From CAITNM01 sp021298215 (GTDB taxonomy: Bacteria; Pseudomonadota; Alphaproteobacteria; Paracaedibacterales; CAITNM01): 33,753 nt of DNA. The notes under the pieces were generated by a model, which was not told the origin of the DNA, ran no database searches, and was given only the letters and a program-made list of their open reading frames with translations. The stretch covers positions 1 through 33,753 of the forward strand of contig JBKCOJ010000013.1 in assembly GCA_046309815.1 (NCBI GenBank). The letters are read 5' to 3'. The number at the start of each line of letters is the position of its first letter. The stretch's first letter is position 1. Shown here in pieces: positions 7,217-15,782 of this stretch. A program made the translations under genes and the position numbers.

Positions 7217-8469
7217 TATTGTGCTTTCACTTGTACGAGGTTTGTCCAGTTAGTTGTATAGGCAGGTGATTTGTTATGAGATTTATTCACCCACTCTGTG
7301 CTTTGGGCGCATGATAAAGGGTGAATAGTCCCTAGTCCAAATCGCTTATTTATCTCATCCATGACTTTATCCACATTAGGCTTATTGGATAAAGCCTTTG
7401 AACTATCAAACAACGCATGCTTATGAGGAAGATTTTCTTCTCGTAGATCAGTGGCGATTATACCAATTTTTTGATAATCGGTGTTTGGGCTAAAAAAATT
7501 TTCGATAATTTCTTGAACTTGCTGTATTATCACAGATGTAGTGTTCGTTGAATCTGCTAGCACTACTGTATGTTGCTGAAAAAAAAGAGATTGATCACCA
7601 GAAAAAGAATGTTGAGTGTATACAGTAAGTGCTGATGTTTTTTGAGATAGTTCTCGTAATTTGAAACCTAGTCGCATTCCAAAACGAGCAGCGATTTGTT
7701 TTAGATTTTCTTTATCTCTTATTGGATGAGGAAAACTTCTTGTGAGCTGTAGAGATTTCTTTTGTTCTTGGACAAGAGTTAAGGGTAAGCATGAAAAACC
7801 ATTCAGTTCTCTGACAATTCTCTCGGCGACAATATTATAATTACGGCGGACCCAACTAGGATCAGCTGTCATTAAATCATAAGCATTGCAGATGCCATGT
7901 TGTTTGAAACTTTTTGTGAGTTTTGCGCCAACGCCCCATATTTTTGAAATGGAGGTTGCTTTTAAAAATTTATGATAAGGAGGTGTATGATCAATATAAT
8001 AAGAAGAACCTAATGTTTTTGCGTGAGAGGTTGCAAGCTTTGCTAAAGTTTTTGTGGGGCCAAACCCAATAGATGTAGGAATGCCAGTGTATTTGAGGAT
8101 TTGGTGATGTATTTTATCCCCTTCTTCTGCCCAATTAATGGTTGCATCAAGTTCTAAAAAGGCTTCGTCAATTGAATATATTTCAACATTTTTTTGCAAC
8201 GACTGTAATACGTTCATAATTCGGCGACTTATATCACTGTACAGTTCAAAATTGCAGGATAAAGTTTCTATATTGTATGCTTTGATTAAATGGCGAATTT
8301 CAAATAAAGGAGCTCCCATTGGTATGCCAAGAAGTTTAGCTTCATTTGATCGTGCAATGACACAGCTATCATTATTAGACAGCACAACAATTGGCCTCTC
8401 CTCCAAATCAGGCCTAAAAACTTTTTCGCATGAGACGAAAAAATTATTGCAGTCAACCAGAGCAAACAT
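7216..8469 (-). CDS. umuC: Y-family DNA polymerase, UmuC-like
   Basis: Catalytic subunit type of translesion DNA polymerase V. The 417-aa protein begins FALVDCNNFFVSCEKVF with metal-binding Asp6, and has the second catalytic motif YSIDEAFLEL with Asp101 and Glu102. A helix-hairpin-helix region follows (ISKIWGVGAKLTKSF), then the little-finger domain, and a C-terminal tail with HPLSCAQSTEWVNKSHNKSPAYTTNW typical of UmuC. No umuD lies next to it and no obvious LexA-type box is visible upstream, so it would need a UmuD-like partner elsewhere or act alone. Length and motifs are intact. It is first in a two-gene unit with rluC. Confidence 0.92.
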   Translation of the reverse strand: MFALVDCNNFFVSCEKVFRPDLEERPIVVLSNNDSCVIARSNEAKLLGIPMGAPLFEIRHLIKAYNIETLSCNFELYSDISRRIMNVLQSLQKNVEIYSIDEAFLELDATINWAEEGDKIHHQILKYTGIPTSIGFGPTKTLAKLATSHAKTLGSSYYIDHTPPYHKFLKATSISKIWGVGAKLTKSFKQHGICNAYDLMTADPSWVRRNYNIVAERIVRELNGFSCLPLTLVQEQKKSLQLTRSFPHPIRDKENLKQIAARFGMRLGFKLRELSQKTSALTVYTQHSFSGDQSLFFQQHTVVLADSTNTTSVIIQQVQEIIENFFSPNTDYQKIGIIATDLREENLPHKHALFDSSKALSNKPNVDKVMDEINKRFGLGTIHPLSCAQSTEWVNKSHNKSPAYTTNWTNLVQVKAQ

Positions 8470-8672
8470 GGAGATACTTACTAATTTTATTTTCTCAAAA
8501 TATAAATCTATCCCTCCAAAGAGTCTATAGCTGAATTACTAATTAAAATTATAATAAAAATTATTTATAATTATTTTTTTATTTATTTTTTAAAAATATT
8601 ATTATTAGTTTTACTTTTTTTTAATCATAATTTATTACGATTATTAATTATTAAATAGATAACATATGCTAT

Positions 8673-10163
8673 ATGATTTTTTTATTCGTCATCTATTGCA
8701 TCACTTTAAGTTTACCAAATATCGCTGCTTCAGAAGGAGGTCTTTCTCTAAGCGATGAACTTGAAAGATTAAAACTACGCACTGTTTCTGTCACTAACAC
8801 TAGTTACGATTCAGCATCTCTCGTAGTGAGTTATTTTTATCAGCCTGATTTTGACGAAGAAGATTTTGCTCTAAATATTGCAAGAACAATACTATTTCCC
8901 TCATCTTACAAAGTAATACCCCCACGAAACGGGAAAATAGTTGATGCAGATCAAAGAGAATTCTCTTGTGTGTGCGTATTACCTTGTCGTGATTGCGTCG
9001 ACTCAACAGCAATTATTTTGCAGCGTTCTATAGAAGTTCCGCCAGAAGGAATAATGATCCCAGGTTTCGAAGGAGCTTATATAGGAAGAATAACCTCAGA
9101 GAATTCATGTAATTTTGTATCTTACCTTAATACTGCATCAACGTATTTTAGCTTAGTTGTAGGGCCTGCTGAACTTTTTTCTAAAACCATTTCCAGCAGA
9201 AGCTTATCCATAATGGCTGGAGTAGCACATCCATTTTTTGAATATTTTAAAGTCATGGGCTTATCACACCACTTATTTAATACTGTAACCAAAGATGTCG
9301 TTCAAAGAAAACTTTTTGAGAAATTCCAAGCAATTCACGATGCTGGTTTGCAATATAATCAAGCTATTTCAGAGCATCCATATATAACTAAAACTCCGTT
9401 TATTCTTCACTCATTTATCATTGGTAATTCCGGAAGTGCTCTACAAAATGAAATACAAAGGACCAATCTCATAGAGTCAACACGGGCTCTTTTAAATTCG
9501 GGTTGGCAGCAATTCATTTGGACAGATAACGATGCCGATGCGATAAGAAGCGCTTTGGGTGATGTTGCTGATAAAGTTGAAATAAAAGGAATCTTTCCTG
9601 ATTTTCTTAATATTCAAGGCACAAGACCAACGGATGTTGTAAATATTCAAGATTTCATCGGTCGTGGTAAGCAAGCTAACGCTACAGGAAAACCTGATAT
9701 GGCAAATGCCTTTTTTAACGCTGCTACAGCTCTTTTAAAGTACAAGGTTCTTTTAGAATATGGCGGAGTAATAAGAAGCTCTAATGCAAAAATTGTTAAA
9801 AATTTGCTTCCCCTTCACAATTTTGGTTTTTACGCAAGCCTTGATTCTGGATTCCCATTGCTTAGTACGGAACTTTTCGCTGCATGTCCTAATCACCCTA
9901 TTATCAAAAGGGCTCTCGAGATATCAGTGTATCACCATAATTCAGATCCTAAATCAATACATTACTTAAGAAATTTAAGAAGATCCTTCCTAAGGGAACA
10001 TTCTGTAGCGGAGCATTATGTCAAATATGAATCAGCCCTAACTTTGGCTTTTTATCAGAACGGAGAACTAAGAAGAGATATGCTTTTTGATTCAAGCATT
10101 CTATCTCAAGATTCTATTCGCCCTTTAACATCGCAAACTTACGTACTTACTAGCAAGAGTTAA
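8673..10163 (+). CDS. Exported glycosyltransferase-like protein, metal motif lost (496 aa)
   Basis: The N-terminus (1-19, ending NIAA) is a hydrophobic signal peptide, and residues 20-240 are an unrecognised region with a CVCVLPCRDC cysteine cluster near 99-108. Residues ~243-470 match the DXD sugar-binding glycosyltransferase family (TcdA/TcdB/OCH1 type): PFILHSFIIG, then NSGWQQFIWTDND, then LLKYKVLLEYGGVIRSSNAKIVKNLLPL (split here as LLKYKVLLEYGG and VIRSSNAKIV). In the next gene the equivalent site reads GGLYTDLGVEI; here the aspartates are replaced by RSS, so catalysis by the usual metal mechanism is doubtful. Its stop is 12 nt before the next gene, clearly one operon. Either a degenerate paralogue or a binding partner. 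Confidence 0.75.
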   Translation: MIFLFVIYCITLSLPNIAASEGGLSLSDELERLKLRTVSVTNTSYDSASLVVSYFYQPDFDEEDFALNIARTILFPSSYKVIPPRNGKIVDADQREFSCVCVLPCRDCVDSTAIILQRSIEVPPEGIMIPGFEGAYIGRITSENSCNFVSYLNTASTYFSLVVGPAELFSKTISSRSLSIMAGVAHPFFEYFKVMGLSHHLFNTVTKDVVQRKLFEKFQAIHDAGLQYNQAISEHPYITKTPFILHSFIIGNSGSALQNEIQRTNLIESTRALLNSGWQQFIWTDNDADAIRSALGDVADKVEIKGIFPDFLNIQGTRPTDVVNIQDFIGRGKQANATGKPDMANAFFNAATALLKYKVLLEYGGVIRSSNAKIVKNLLPLHNFGFYASLDSGFPLLSTELFAACPNHPIIKRALEISVYHHNSDPKSIHYLRNLRRSFLREHSVAEHYVKYESALTLAFYQNGELRRDMLFDSSILSQDSIRPLTSQTYVLTSKS

Positions 10164-10175
10164 TAGAGAACAATT

Positions 10176-13115
10176 ATGAAAAAAGTATTAGCTTTTCAAA
10201 TTATTTTGAGTACTTTAATGATCTTTTCGTCGTTATATTGCGTTGATAATAGTGTTTTTATATCCTGCAGATTGAATGAAGTAGACATCATTAATGCAAG
10301 ATCGGAAGAAGCCGTATTAAGTATTTTTATAAAATCTGAGACAAGTTTAGTGCCAGGTGAAACAAGAAGAATATATTCATTGGAAGGCTTTAGTTTTGAA
10401 AATAATTCCAATATCCATAAAATAAGCAATACAACAGATGATGTGTGTACAGTAGGTATTGCTCAAAAGAAATCATTCAGATTAAGTCTAAATGAACGAA
10501 TGAGGATTTCTTTACCGTTTGGCTACTATATAACCAACTTTTCTTCTGGTGACTTTTCTTTTAATGGTGCAGGTGAAACGCCTACCTTTACCTTTGGAGA
10601 TAGCCCTTTTGCGCGTGATATAAAAGTAATCAGAGGAGAAGGGGTTCTTGATCCTACCAAAGTGGATGCGAACTTTGATCAAAAAGGGCTTCCTACTTTT
10701 TCATGTTTGGAACACCAAGTGAACTGGTGTCTTGATCGATACAAGCCTTCAAAAATTATTGTTGATAATCCTTTAAATGCTGATTGCTCTCTAAGTTACA
10801 CGATTCAACATAAGGGAAGAATGGGGGCAGAAATTTCGGGTAAATTGGTAGCTTTTAATAATCATTTTTATAGAACATATAGATCTTTAACAGAGCAAGG
10901 ATCAATAGTCTTTTCCGATGAAAAACTTAGAGAATTTTTACCTTCAGGAGGTTCGCCAAGCTATATGTCTTTATTTCAGACGGCTGATATAGTTGTGCCC
11001 AAAAGAGGGCAATATAAATTTGAGATACCTTTTGGTTGGCTTAGACAATTTACGCTTTCTGGATCGTATAACATTTCCTTTGAAAATAATGAAGTGCGCA
11101 TCACTATGAACAATCTAACCCCAGATGATTTGGTTAAACCATCTTTGCTGCAACAATTATATGAACAAGAGTTTCTTGATACAGGGAAAAAAGTTTTTGG
11201 TAATAAAATTCCTTACACGTTCGATGATTGGTCCTCTTTAGGAGTAAGCACTTCCTGGTTTCTGCCCCATAGGAAGTTCTTAGAATGTTTCTACAGACAA
11301 AATGGCCTCAGCATGGAAAGTGTTCTCGATAAGAGACATTTGCATCTACTAAAAAGTCAACGTACTCTAACAGAAGCAATTCAGCGAAGATCGATAAGTG
11401 ATTTAAACCCATTAATACAAGAGATAAGACACAATATTTGGATAAGCGGAAAAGCTCCATCGAAAATCCCAAGAGATCGGCTCTTGCACTATTTAAAACA
11501 AGTTAAGGAAAATCCTTCATTTGAATATAATTTATGGTTGTTTTATGAACAAGAAAATCCAGCATTGTTTGATAGGCAGAGTTTTGAGGTCCAAGCTTAC
11601 CTAAAAACCGTTATTGATGAATGTCCAGAAGTTCAAGATTCTGTAAATATTAAATTTTTAAACGAAATATGGCCAGAATTTAGAGGTAAAGATTTATTCG
11701 CTAGACTTCTAAATAATAGGCGCTATACGGCTTGTTCTGATATAGCAAGAGTAAATACTGTTTTCTTGACAGGGGGTATGTACACAGACTTTGGTGTAGA
11801 GTTTAACATGCACCCATCTTTCTTATGCCGTCATTTTAATATTTTTATGATGCGCGAACTGTGTCTGTTAGCGGGAACTGCCTTTGGAGCTTCCAAAGGC
11901 CACCTTGTTTTAGATAAAGTGCTTAATTTTCTTGATAATATTGATAGGGTGCCACATCAGTACAGAGAAATAGGCCATAATAATCCATTGGTGCCATGGT
12001 GTGCGTACGGCATTTTAACGGCTATGTTTGACATATATAGTGATCCTGATAAAGATAGTTTTTTTGCAATTCCCTTTTCTAAATCATTTATAGATGTCAA
12101 TCAAATGCATTCATGGAATGGTAATGCTACCCTTGGGCAGCGATCATCAACAAATGCTCCTATTTCAGACGAAGAATGGTTTGGAAAAGATTATGATGAG
12201 CAGAAATATCAGCTCACTAATCTCGCCTGGGACTCATCTCATGAAATGTCTAGAGTAATTTTTAGAAATACACAAAATAAAAATGAGAAAAGGCTGCAAC
12301 TATCGGCTCTATCAACGTCTGTATACTATGCTTTCCCCAGCATTTTACACAGCCCAGCTTTTCCAAAACCCCGCATTTCTAATAGAACATGGTTAACAAA
12401 TTTACATAGTCCTTGTGAGCCACCATTAGACAAGCTACAAAAATATATTAACAGTGTGAGAACCTTAAATCTCTCAGGAGGTTGGCAACATTATTTTTGG
12501 TGTCAGGATCCTTCACTTATACCTAATGCTATAGAGATTCTTTTAAGTGCTAATGTAGGAATTCAAATAAAAACACTAAGAGATGTTGAGGATGTAACAG
12601 AAGGTCTACATGTTTTTGATGCTTTATTAGAGGATAATAGGTACACAAATGCAAATGACGTTCTAAGAATGAGGATAATGAAAAAAACAGGCGGTTTGTA
12701 TACTGATTTGGGAGTAGAAATAAGAAGAGATATAACCCCATTACTGGATGAATATGAGTATGCTTTACTACTTGCTGGAGAGGGCTATCTTGATCATACC
12801 ATAATAGCAGCAGCTCCTAATTCAGAGCTTGTATCAGCTTATTTAGAAAAAATTGATAATCTGTACAGGATGCCGGAAGAAGTAAAAAGAATTACCCCAA
12901 CTCCTCAGCAGCAACTAAAATGGACAGGTTGTAATTACATGATATCCTATATCGACTGCGTAATGAAGCCTTCTACAAAAATTTTATTTTTAAGAGAAGG
13001 TAACAGCCATTTAATCCGTCTTCATAGAATGGATTCATGGAATCAAATAGGGAAATTTGGTAACAGGCCGATTAGTCAAACAGCTTTGAATATTTTCAGC
13101 GTAAGGCCCAAATGA
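10176..13115 (+). CDS. Exported protein with two tandem TcdA/TcdB-like glycosyltransferase domains (979 aa)
   Basis: The signal peptide is about residues 1-22 (MKKVLAFQII...SSLYC). Residues ~23-410 are an unrecognised, beta-rich-looking region. Domain A (~417-650) starts IRHNIWISGKAP, the same kind of opening as clostridial toxin glucosyltransferases, and has CSDIARVNTVFLTGGMYTDFG (SDIARVN then GGMYTDFGVEF, Asp538). Domain B (~740-960) has NANDVLRMRIMKKTGG followed by LYTDLGVEI (Asp844). Both read D-x-G-V-E rather than the classic DxD, and both end in a similar SWN motif (HSWN 645-648; DSWN 953-956), so one domain arose by tandem duplication. Predicted role: export and transfer of a sugar onto a host or surface target. 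The donor, acceptor and activity are unknown. Confidence 0.82.
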   Translation: MKKVLAFQIILSTLMIFSSLYCVDNSVFISCRLNEVDIINARSEEAVLSIFIKSETSLVPGETRRIYSLEGFSFENNSNIHKISNTTDDVCTVGIAQKKSFRLSLNERMRISLPFGYYITNFSSGDFSFNGAGETPTFTFGDSPFARDIKVIRGEGVLDPTKVDANFDQKGLPTFSCLEHQVNWCLDRYKPSKIIVDNPLNADCSLSYTIQHKGRMGAEISGKLVAFNNHFYRTYRSLTEQGSIVFSDEKLREFLPSGGSPSYMSLFQTADIVVPKRGQYKFEIPFGWLRQFTLSGSYNISFENNEVRITMNNLTPDDLVKPSLLQQLYEQEFLDTGKKVFGNKIPYTFDDWSSLGVSTSWFLPHRKFLECFYRQNGLSMESVLDKRHLHLLKSQRTLTEAIQRRSISDLNPLIQEIRHNIWISGKAPSKIPRDRLLHYLKQVKENPSFEYNLWLFYEQENPALFDRQSFEVQAYLKTVIDECPEVQDSVNIKFLNEIWPEFRGKDLFARLLNNRRYTACSDIARVNTVFLTGGMYTDFGVEFNMHPSFLCRHFNIFMMRELCLLAGTAFGASKGHLVLDKVLNFLDNIDRVPHQYREIGHNNPLVPWCAYGILTAMFDIYSDPDKDSFFAIPFSKSFIDVNQMHSWNGNATLGQRSSTNAPISDEEWFGKDYDEQKYQLTNLAWDSSHEMSRVIFRNTQNKNEKRLQLSALSTSVYYAFPSILHSPAFPKPRISNRTWLTNLHSPCEPPLDKLQKYINSVRTLNLSGGWQHYFWCQDPSLIPNAIEILLSANVGIQIKTLRDVEDVTEGLHVFDALLEDNRYTNANDVLRMRIMKKTGGLYTDLGVEIRRDITPLLDEYEYALLLAGEGYLDHTIIAAAPNSELVSAYLEKIDNLYRMPEEVKRITPTPQQQLKWTGCNYMISYIDCVMKPSTKILFLREGNSHLIRLHRMDSWNQIGKFGNRPISQTALNIFSVRPK

Positions 13116-13133
13116 TCTTTAAAGTAAAGATAT

Positions 13134-13612
13134 TGGGCTGTACCAGATAGACTGGATTAAGATGGATTTATCCATTGCTTTAGTTGGTTCAATTGAGTTT
13201 TTGGATTAGGGTTATTAAATCGTCACTCGTTTTTTTTTAAAAGTAGAGGAAAATTTGCTTTGGGTACACCACTAAACTGTTCTTAACAAACTTAAAACAC
13301 TGGGGGCTTTCCTAGCAGCTCCACCACCACCACGTTTACCCTTGCGAGTGCCACCAAAATACGATCGCATCAACTTCAATCTCTCTGACTACGGCTTCTT
13401 AGCTTTCTAATTCGAGTAATGGGCAATAAATTTTCTTAAGCGATGAAAATAACATAGGGCTACTTTGAGACTTACCCTAACTAAATAGCAGTACATCTGG
13501 TTATCACTCTCGTGACAAAATATTCCAACAGATGTTCTTGCTTATTTTTTATTTAATCGGCTCTTTCTCATTCCATATCGTAAACACTTTAATCTATTAT
13601 CTGGCGCAGCTT
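13134..13612 (-). mobile_element. Decayed IS1595-family insertion sequence
   Basis: Read on the minus strand, this 479-base stretch is a broken IS1595 (ISPna2-like) transposase. It starts MRKSRLNKK (13545-13572 area), continues after frameshifts with QEHLLEYFV, CYFHRLRKFIAHY and EIEVD, then SYFGGTRKGKRG, the family's DDE-region signature, and ends RFNNPNPKTQLNQLKQWI and a stop near 13160. Several stops, frameshifts and an internal deletion of the catalytic middle make it inactive. Imperfect inverted ends remain: TGGGCTGTACCAGATAG (13134-13150) and TATTATCTGGCGCAGCTT (13595-13612). It fills the 521-base gap between the glycosyltransferase and LicD genes. Confidence 0.85.
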
Positions 13613-13636
13613 CTTCATTTGTTATGCTAAATTTTT

Positions 13637-14914
13637 TTAAGCGGTATGAGGTTCAGTGAAAGTTACTGTTGCTTCTCGAAGAAAAAAGGAAATATCTCTG
13701 CATTCGTGGGATTCTGGATCACGTTCGCAGGGTATTGCAGAATTCATTTTCAGTATTAGACGCCTTGGATAACTTCCCTCTAAATTTGGAAATATCATCG
13801 TTGCGCCGTACTCCCAAGCGACAGGTACTCCTTTATTTTCTTCCGTATCTTCGTGTAAAAAGGCTACTCTTTCAATATATCCGTTGGTGTAGCCATGTAA
13901 TTGGATTTGGTAGATTCCTTCCCCTCTAGAGGGATTAAATAAAAATTTTGTACATCCATTAATTAGCCAACGTGAACCTTTTTCTGATGGTGTTTGTCCT
14001 TGTAATATTGAGAATCCATCGATTAATTTTAGCTCAGGTGTATATTCTATTTCTTGAGGTAATGCCGGCACCTCTTTAACTGCATCAAGTAGTTGATTTA
14101 CTGCATTTTCTTCAAAATCAGCAAAGGTTTGAGTAAGAATAGTAGAATTATCATAGATAGGTCCAAGAGGACCAGCTGGCAAAAAGCGAGGAGAGGCGGA
14201 GGTTTGTTCTTCATCGCCAATTAAACCTAAGTGATTATATTTCACTACTTGCGTGTTCCATGTTCTACCATAGTGCTGCTTTAAATAATCATGTATATCA
14301 TAAGGTGCATTAATTCTAACATGCCCAAATTTTATTTTTTTAAGAGGAAAAATCTGCTCTCTAGTAAGTCTTGGCCAAGGCCAACCTGTTGGATACCCAT
14401 AAGTTCCATCTTTGAAAGTAAGCATAAATACATCTAGGCATACATCTATTTTTCTTGTTTCTATTTCCAGTATTTTTTCTATCTTAATTCCTCTCCAACC
14501 TTCGTTGGGAATCCGATATGCATATCCCAACTCCAGGAAGACGGGTAATTTTTTGACCAATTTTGGAAAATCTTCCTCTAATATGCAAGCATCAGCATCG
14601 TCATCATGAGCTATCATTCCGCCATTACGTTCTGCGCCCAAAAGAGTTCCGGAAGAAAAAAAGAAAGGAATTTCAAAATGATTCATTACCATTTGGAAAT
14701 CAGCTACAAGCTGGTATATTTCACGTGGTAAAGCAGGGTGTATAGTGCTTGCAGCAAATTCTTCTCTTTCTCCTGTAGGTAAAAGACGAGATATTTGTTG
14801 TGATTCCTCTATTTCTCTGAAGTTTTCTTCTTCGGTAGAAAAAATTTCAGATGTGTATACAAAAACTGCTAATAGCAAGGTTATTGTTCGCTGAAATAGA
14901 TTTGTAATCTTCAT
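13637..14914 (-). CDS. Exported LicD-family phosphotransferase (425 aa)
   Basis: LicD-family proteins (nucleotidyltransferase fold) transfer phosphocholine or related phospho-polyols to glycans; eukaryotic fukutin/FKRP belong to the same superfamily. Here residues 1-26 are a signal peptide. The LicD core follows at about 65-235, with FFSSGTLLGAERNGG (85-99) and the metal motif AHDDDAD (102-108), then KIDVCLDVFML and HYGRTWN. Residues ~240-425 are an added C-terminal region, perhaps a beta-sandwich, that I do not recognise. Catalytic residues look intact. It lies 4 nt after the exported methyltransferase gene, with a GAGGT ribosome site upstream of its ATG, so both form an operon. Export makes it unusual, since classical LicD acts in the cytoplasm. 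Confidence 0.85.
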   Translation of the reverse strand: MKITNLFQRTITLLLAVFVYTSEIFSTEEENFREIEESQQISRLLPTGEREEFAASTIHPALPREIYQLVADFQMVMNHFEIPFFFSSGTLLGAERNGGMIAHDDDADACILEEDFPKLVKKLPVFLELGYAYRIPNEGWRGIKIEKILEIETRKIDVCLDVFMLTFKDGTYGYPTGWPWPRLTREQIFPLKKIKFGHVRINAPYDIHDYLKQHYGRTWNTQVVKYNHLGLIGDEEQTSASPRFLPAGPLGPIYDNSTILTQTFADFEENAVNQLLDAVKEVPALPQEIEYTPELKLIDGFSILQGQTPSEKGSRWLINGCTKFLFNPSRGEGIYQIQLHGYTNGYIERVAFLHEDTEENKGVPVAWEYGATMIFPNLEGSYPRRLILKMNSAIPCERDPESHECRDISFFLREATVTFTEPHTA

Positions 14915-14918
14915 GCCT

Positions 14919-15650
14919 TTACCTCAATTTTTTTAGGATAAGTCTTGCTAATACTGGATCGTCATCGCCATGTATAGATAAGCCCGCTGACTCTATTTCA
15001 AAAAGAACTCCAAATCCTTTTTCTATGAGTTCGTCCTTCACGCTGTCTTTTGATTCAAAACGTCTAAAATGATCAGTTTTTGCTATGGTAGTATCACCCA
15101 ATGCTGTAGATTTTTCCTTCATCGGGTCTTTATCGGTGCGAAATTCTAAGCATAGCAATGCATCTTTATGAATAGTGCCAAGCCAGGAAAGAAACTGATT
15201 GCGTGTACTTTGCGGTAGCGAGTGTAAAAAGAAGCGTGCATAATAGGCCTCACTTGCCTCTAATGTATTCAATGCAGTTAAATCACTAACATCAGTAACG
15301 CAAAATTGTAAATTACCAAAAATATTGCTTTCACTATTACGCGTAATAACGCTATTGGCGTTATCAGTTGCAACAACTCTTAACCCGTGCGAAGCAAAAA
15401 ATTTACTGTCACGACCTCCACCGCAACCAAATTCTGTGAGTGTCGTAATATTTTCAGGTAGAAGATAGCTATTTAACACAAAAACAGCGAAGGTAGAAGC
15501 TTCTGAAGGGGGTGTGGTGCGAGCATAATGATCTGACCAATATTCCTTATTTTCATCACTCATTATGTTATCTGCTGAGGAAAAAAGGGTTTCGCCAGCA
15601 ATTGTAAGAAGAAACAATAAATAAGATAATTTTTTCATAAATAAACTCAA
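14919..15650 (-). CDS. Exported class I SAM-dependent methyltransferase (243 aa)
   Basis: A Rossmann-type methyltransferase: motif I is LTEFGCGGGRDSKFFA (71-86), with the acidic ribose-binding position at VVATDNA (92-98) and a typical post-motif region (LQFCVTDVSDL). Unusually it carries an N-terminal signal sequence, MKKLSYLLFLLTIAGETLFSSA. The better start is the second Met (ATG at 15638, giving MKKLSYLLFL) rather than the one at 15650; neither has a strong ribosome site. It is first in a two-gene unit with the LicD-family gene 4 nt downstream. SAM would have to be available wherever it acts, which fits action inside a host cell better than the periplasm. The substrate is unknown. Confidence 0.8.
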   Translation of the reverse strand: MSLFMKKLSYLLFLLTIAGETLFSSADNIMSDENKEYWSDHYARTTPPSEASTFAVFVLNSYLLPENITTLTEFGCGGGRDSKFFASHGLRVVATDNANSVITRNSESNIFGNLQFCVTDVSDLTALNTLEASEAYYARFFLHSLPQSTRNQFLSWLGTIHKDALLCLEFRTDKDPMKEKSTALGDTTIAKTDHFRRFESKDSVKDELIEKGFGVLFEIESAGLSIHGDDDPVLARLILKKLR

Positions 15651-15731
15651 TAATAATTAATTATTTATTTTGAATAAATATAGTTAATTTATATTTAAAT
15701 TATGAATTTATTTTCCGTTTGATTTAACAGA

Positions 15732-15760
15732 TTGTCTACAACTCGCAAAGTTGGCATAAT
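15732..15760 (+). promoter_or_regulatory. Putative sigma70-type promoter of eno
   Basis: TTGTCT (15732-15737), a 17-base spacer, then CATAAT (15755-15760). Spacing is optimal and both hexamers are near consensus. The start of transcription would fall about 15 bases before the eno start, giving a short leader. Confidence 0.5.
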
Positions 15761-15782
15761 GAACAAAATTTAAAACCCTAAA

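Noticed and set aside
13115..13131. Small hairpin ATCTTTA/TAAAGAT as a terminator of the glycosyltransferase operon
   Set aside because: The stem is a weak AT-rich 7-mer that begins on the last base of the stop codon and has no following T-run.
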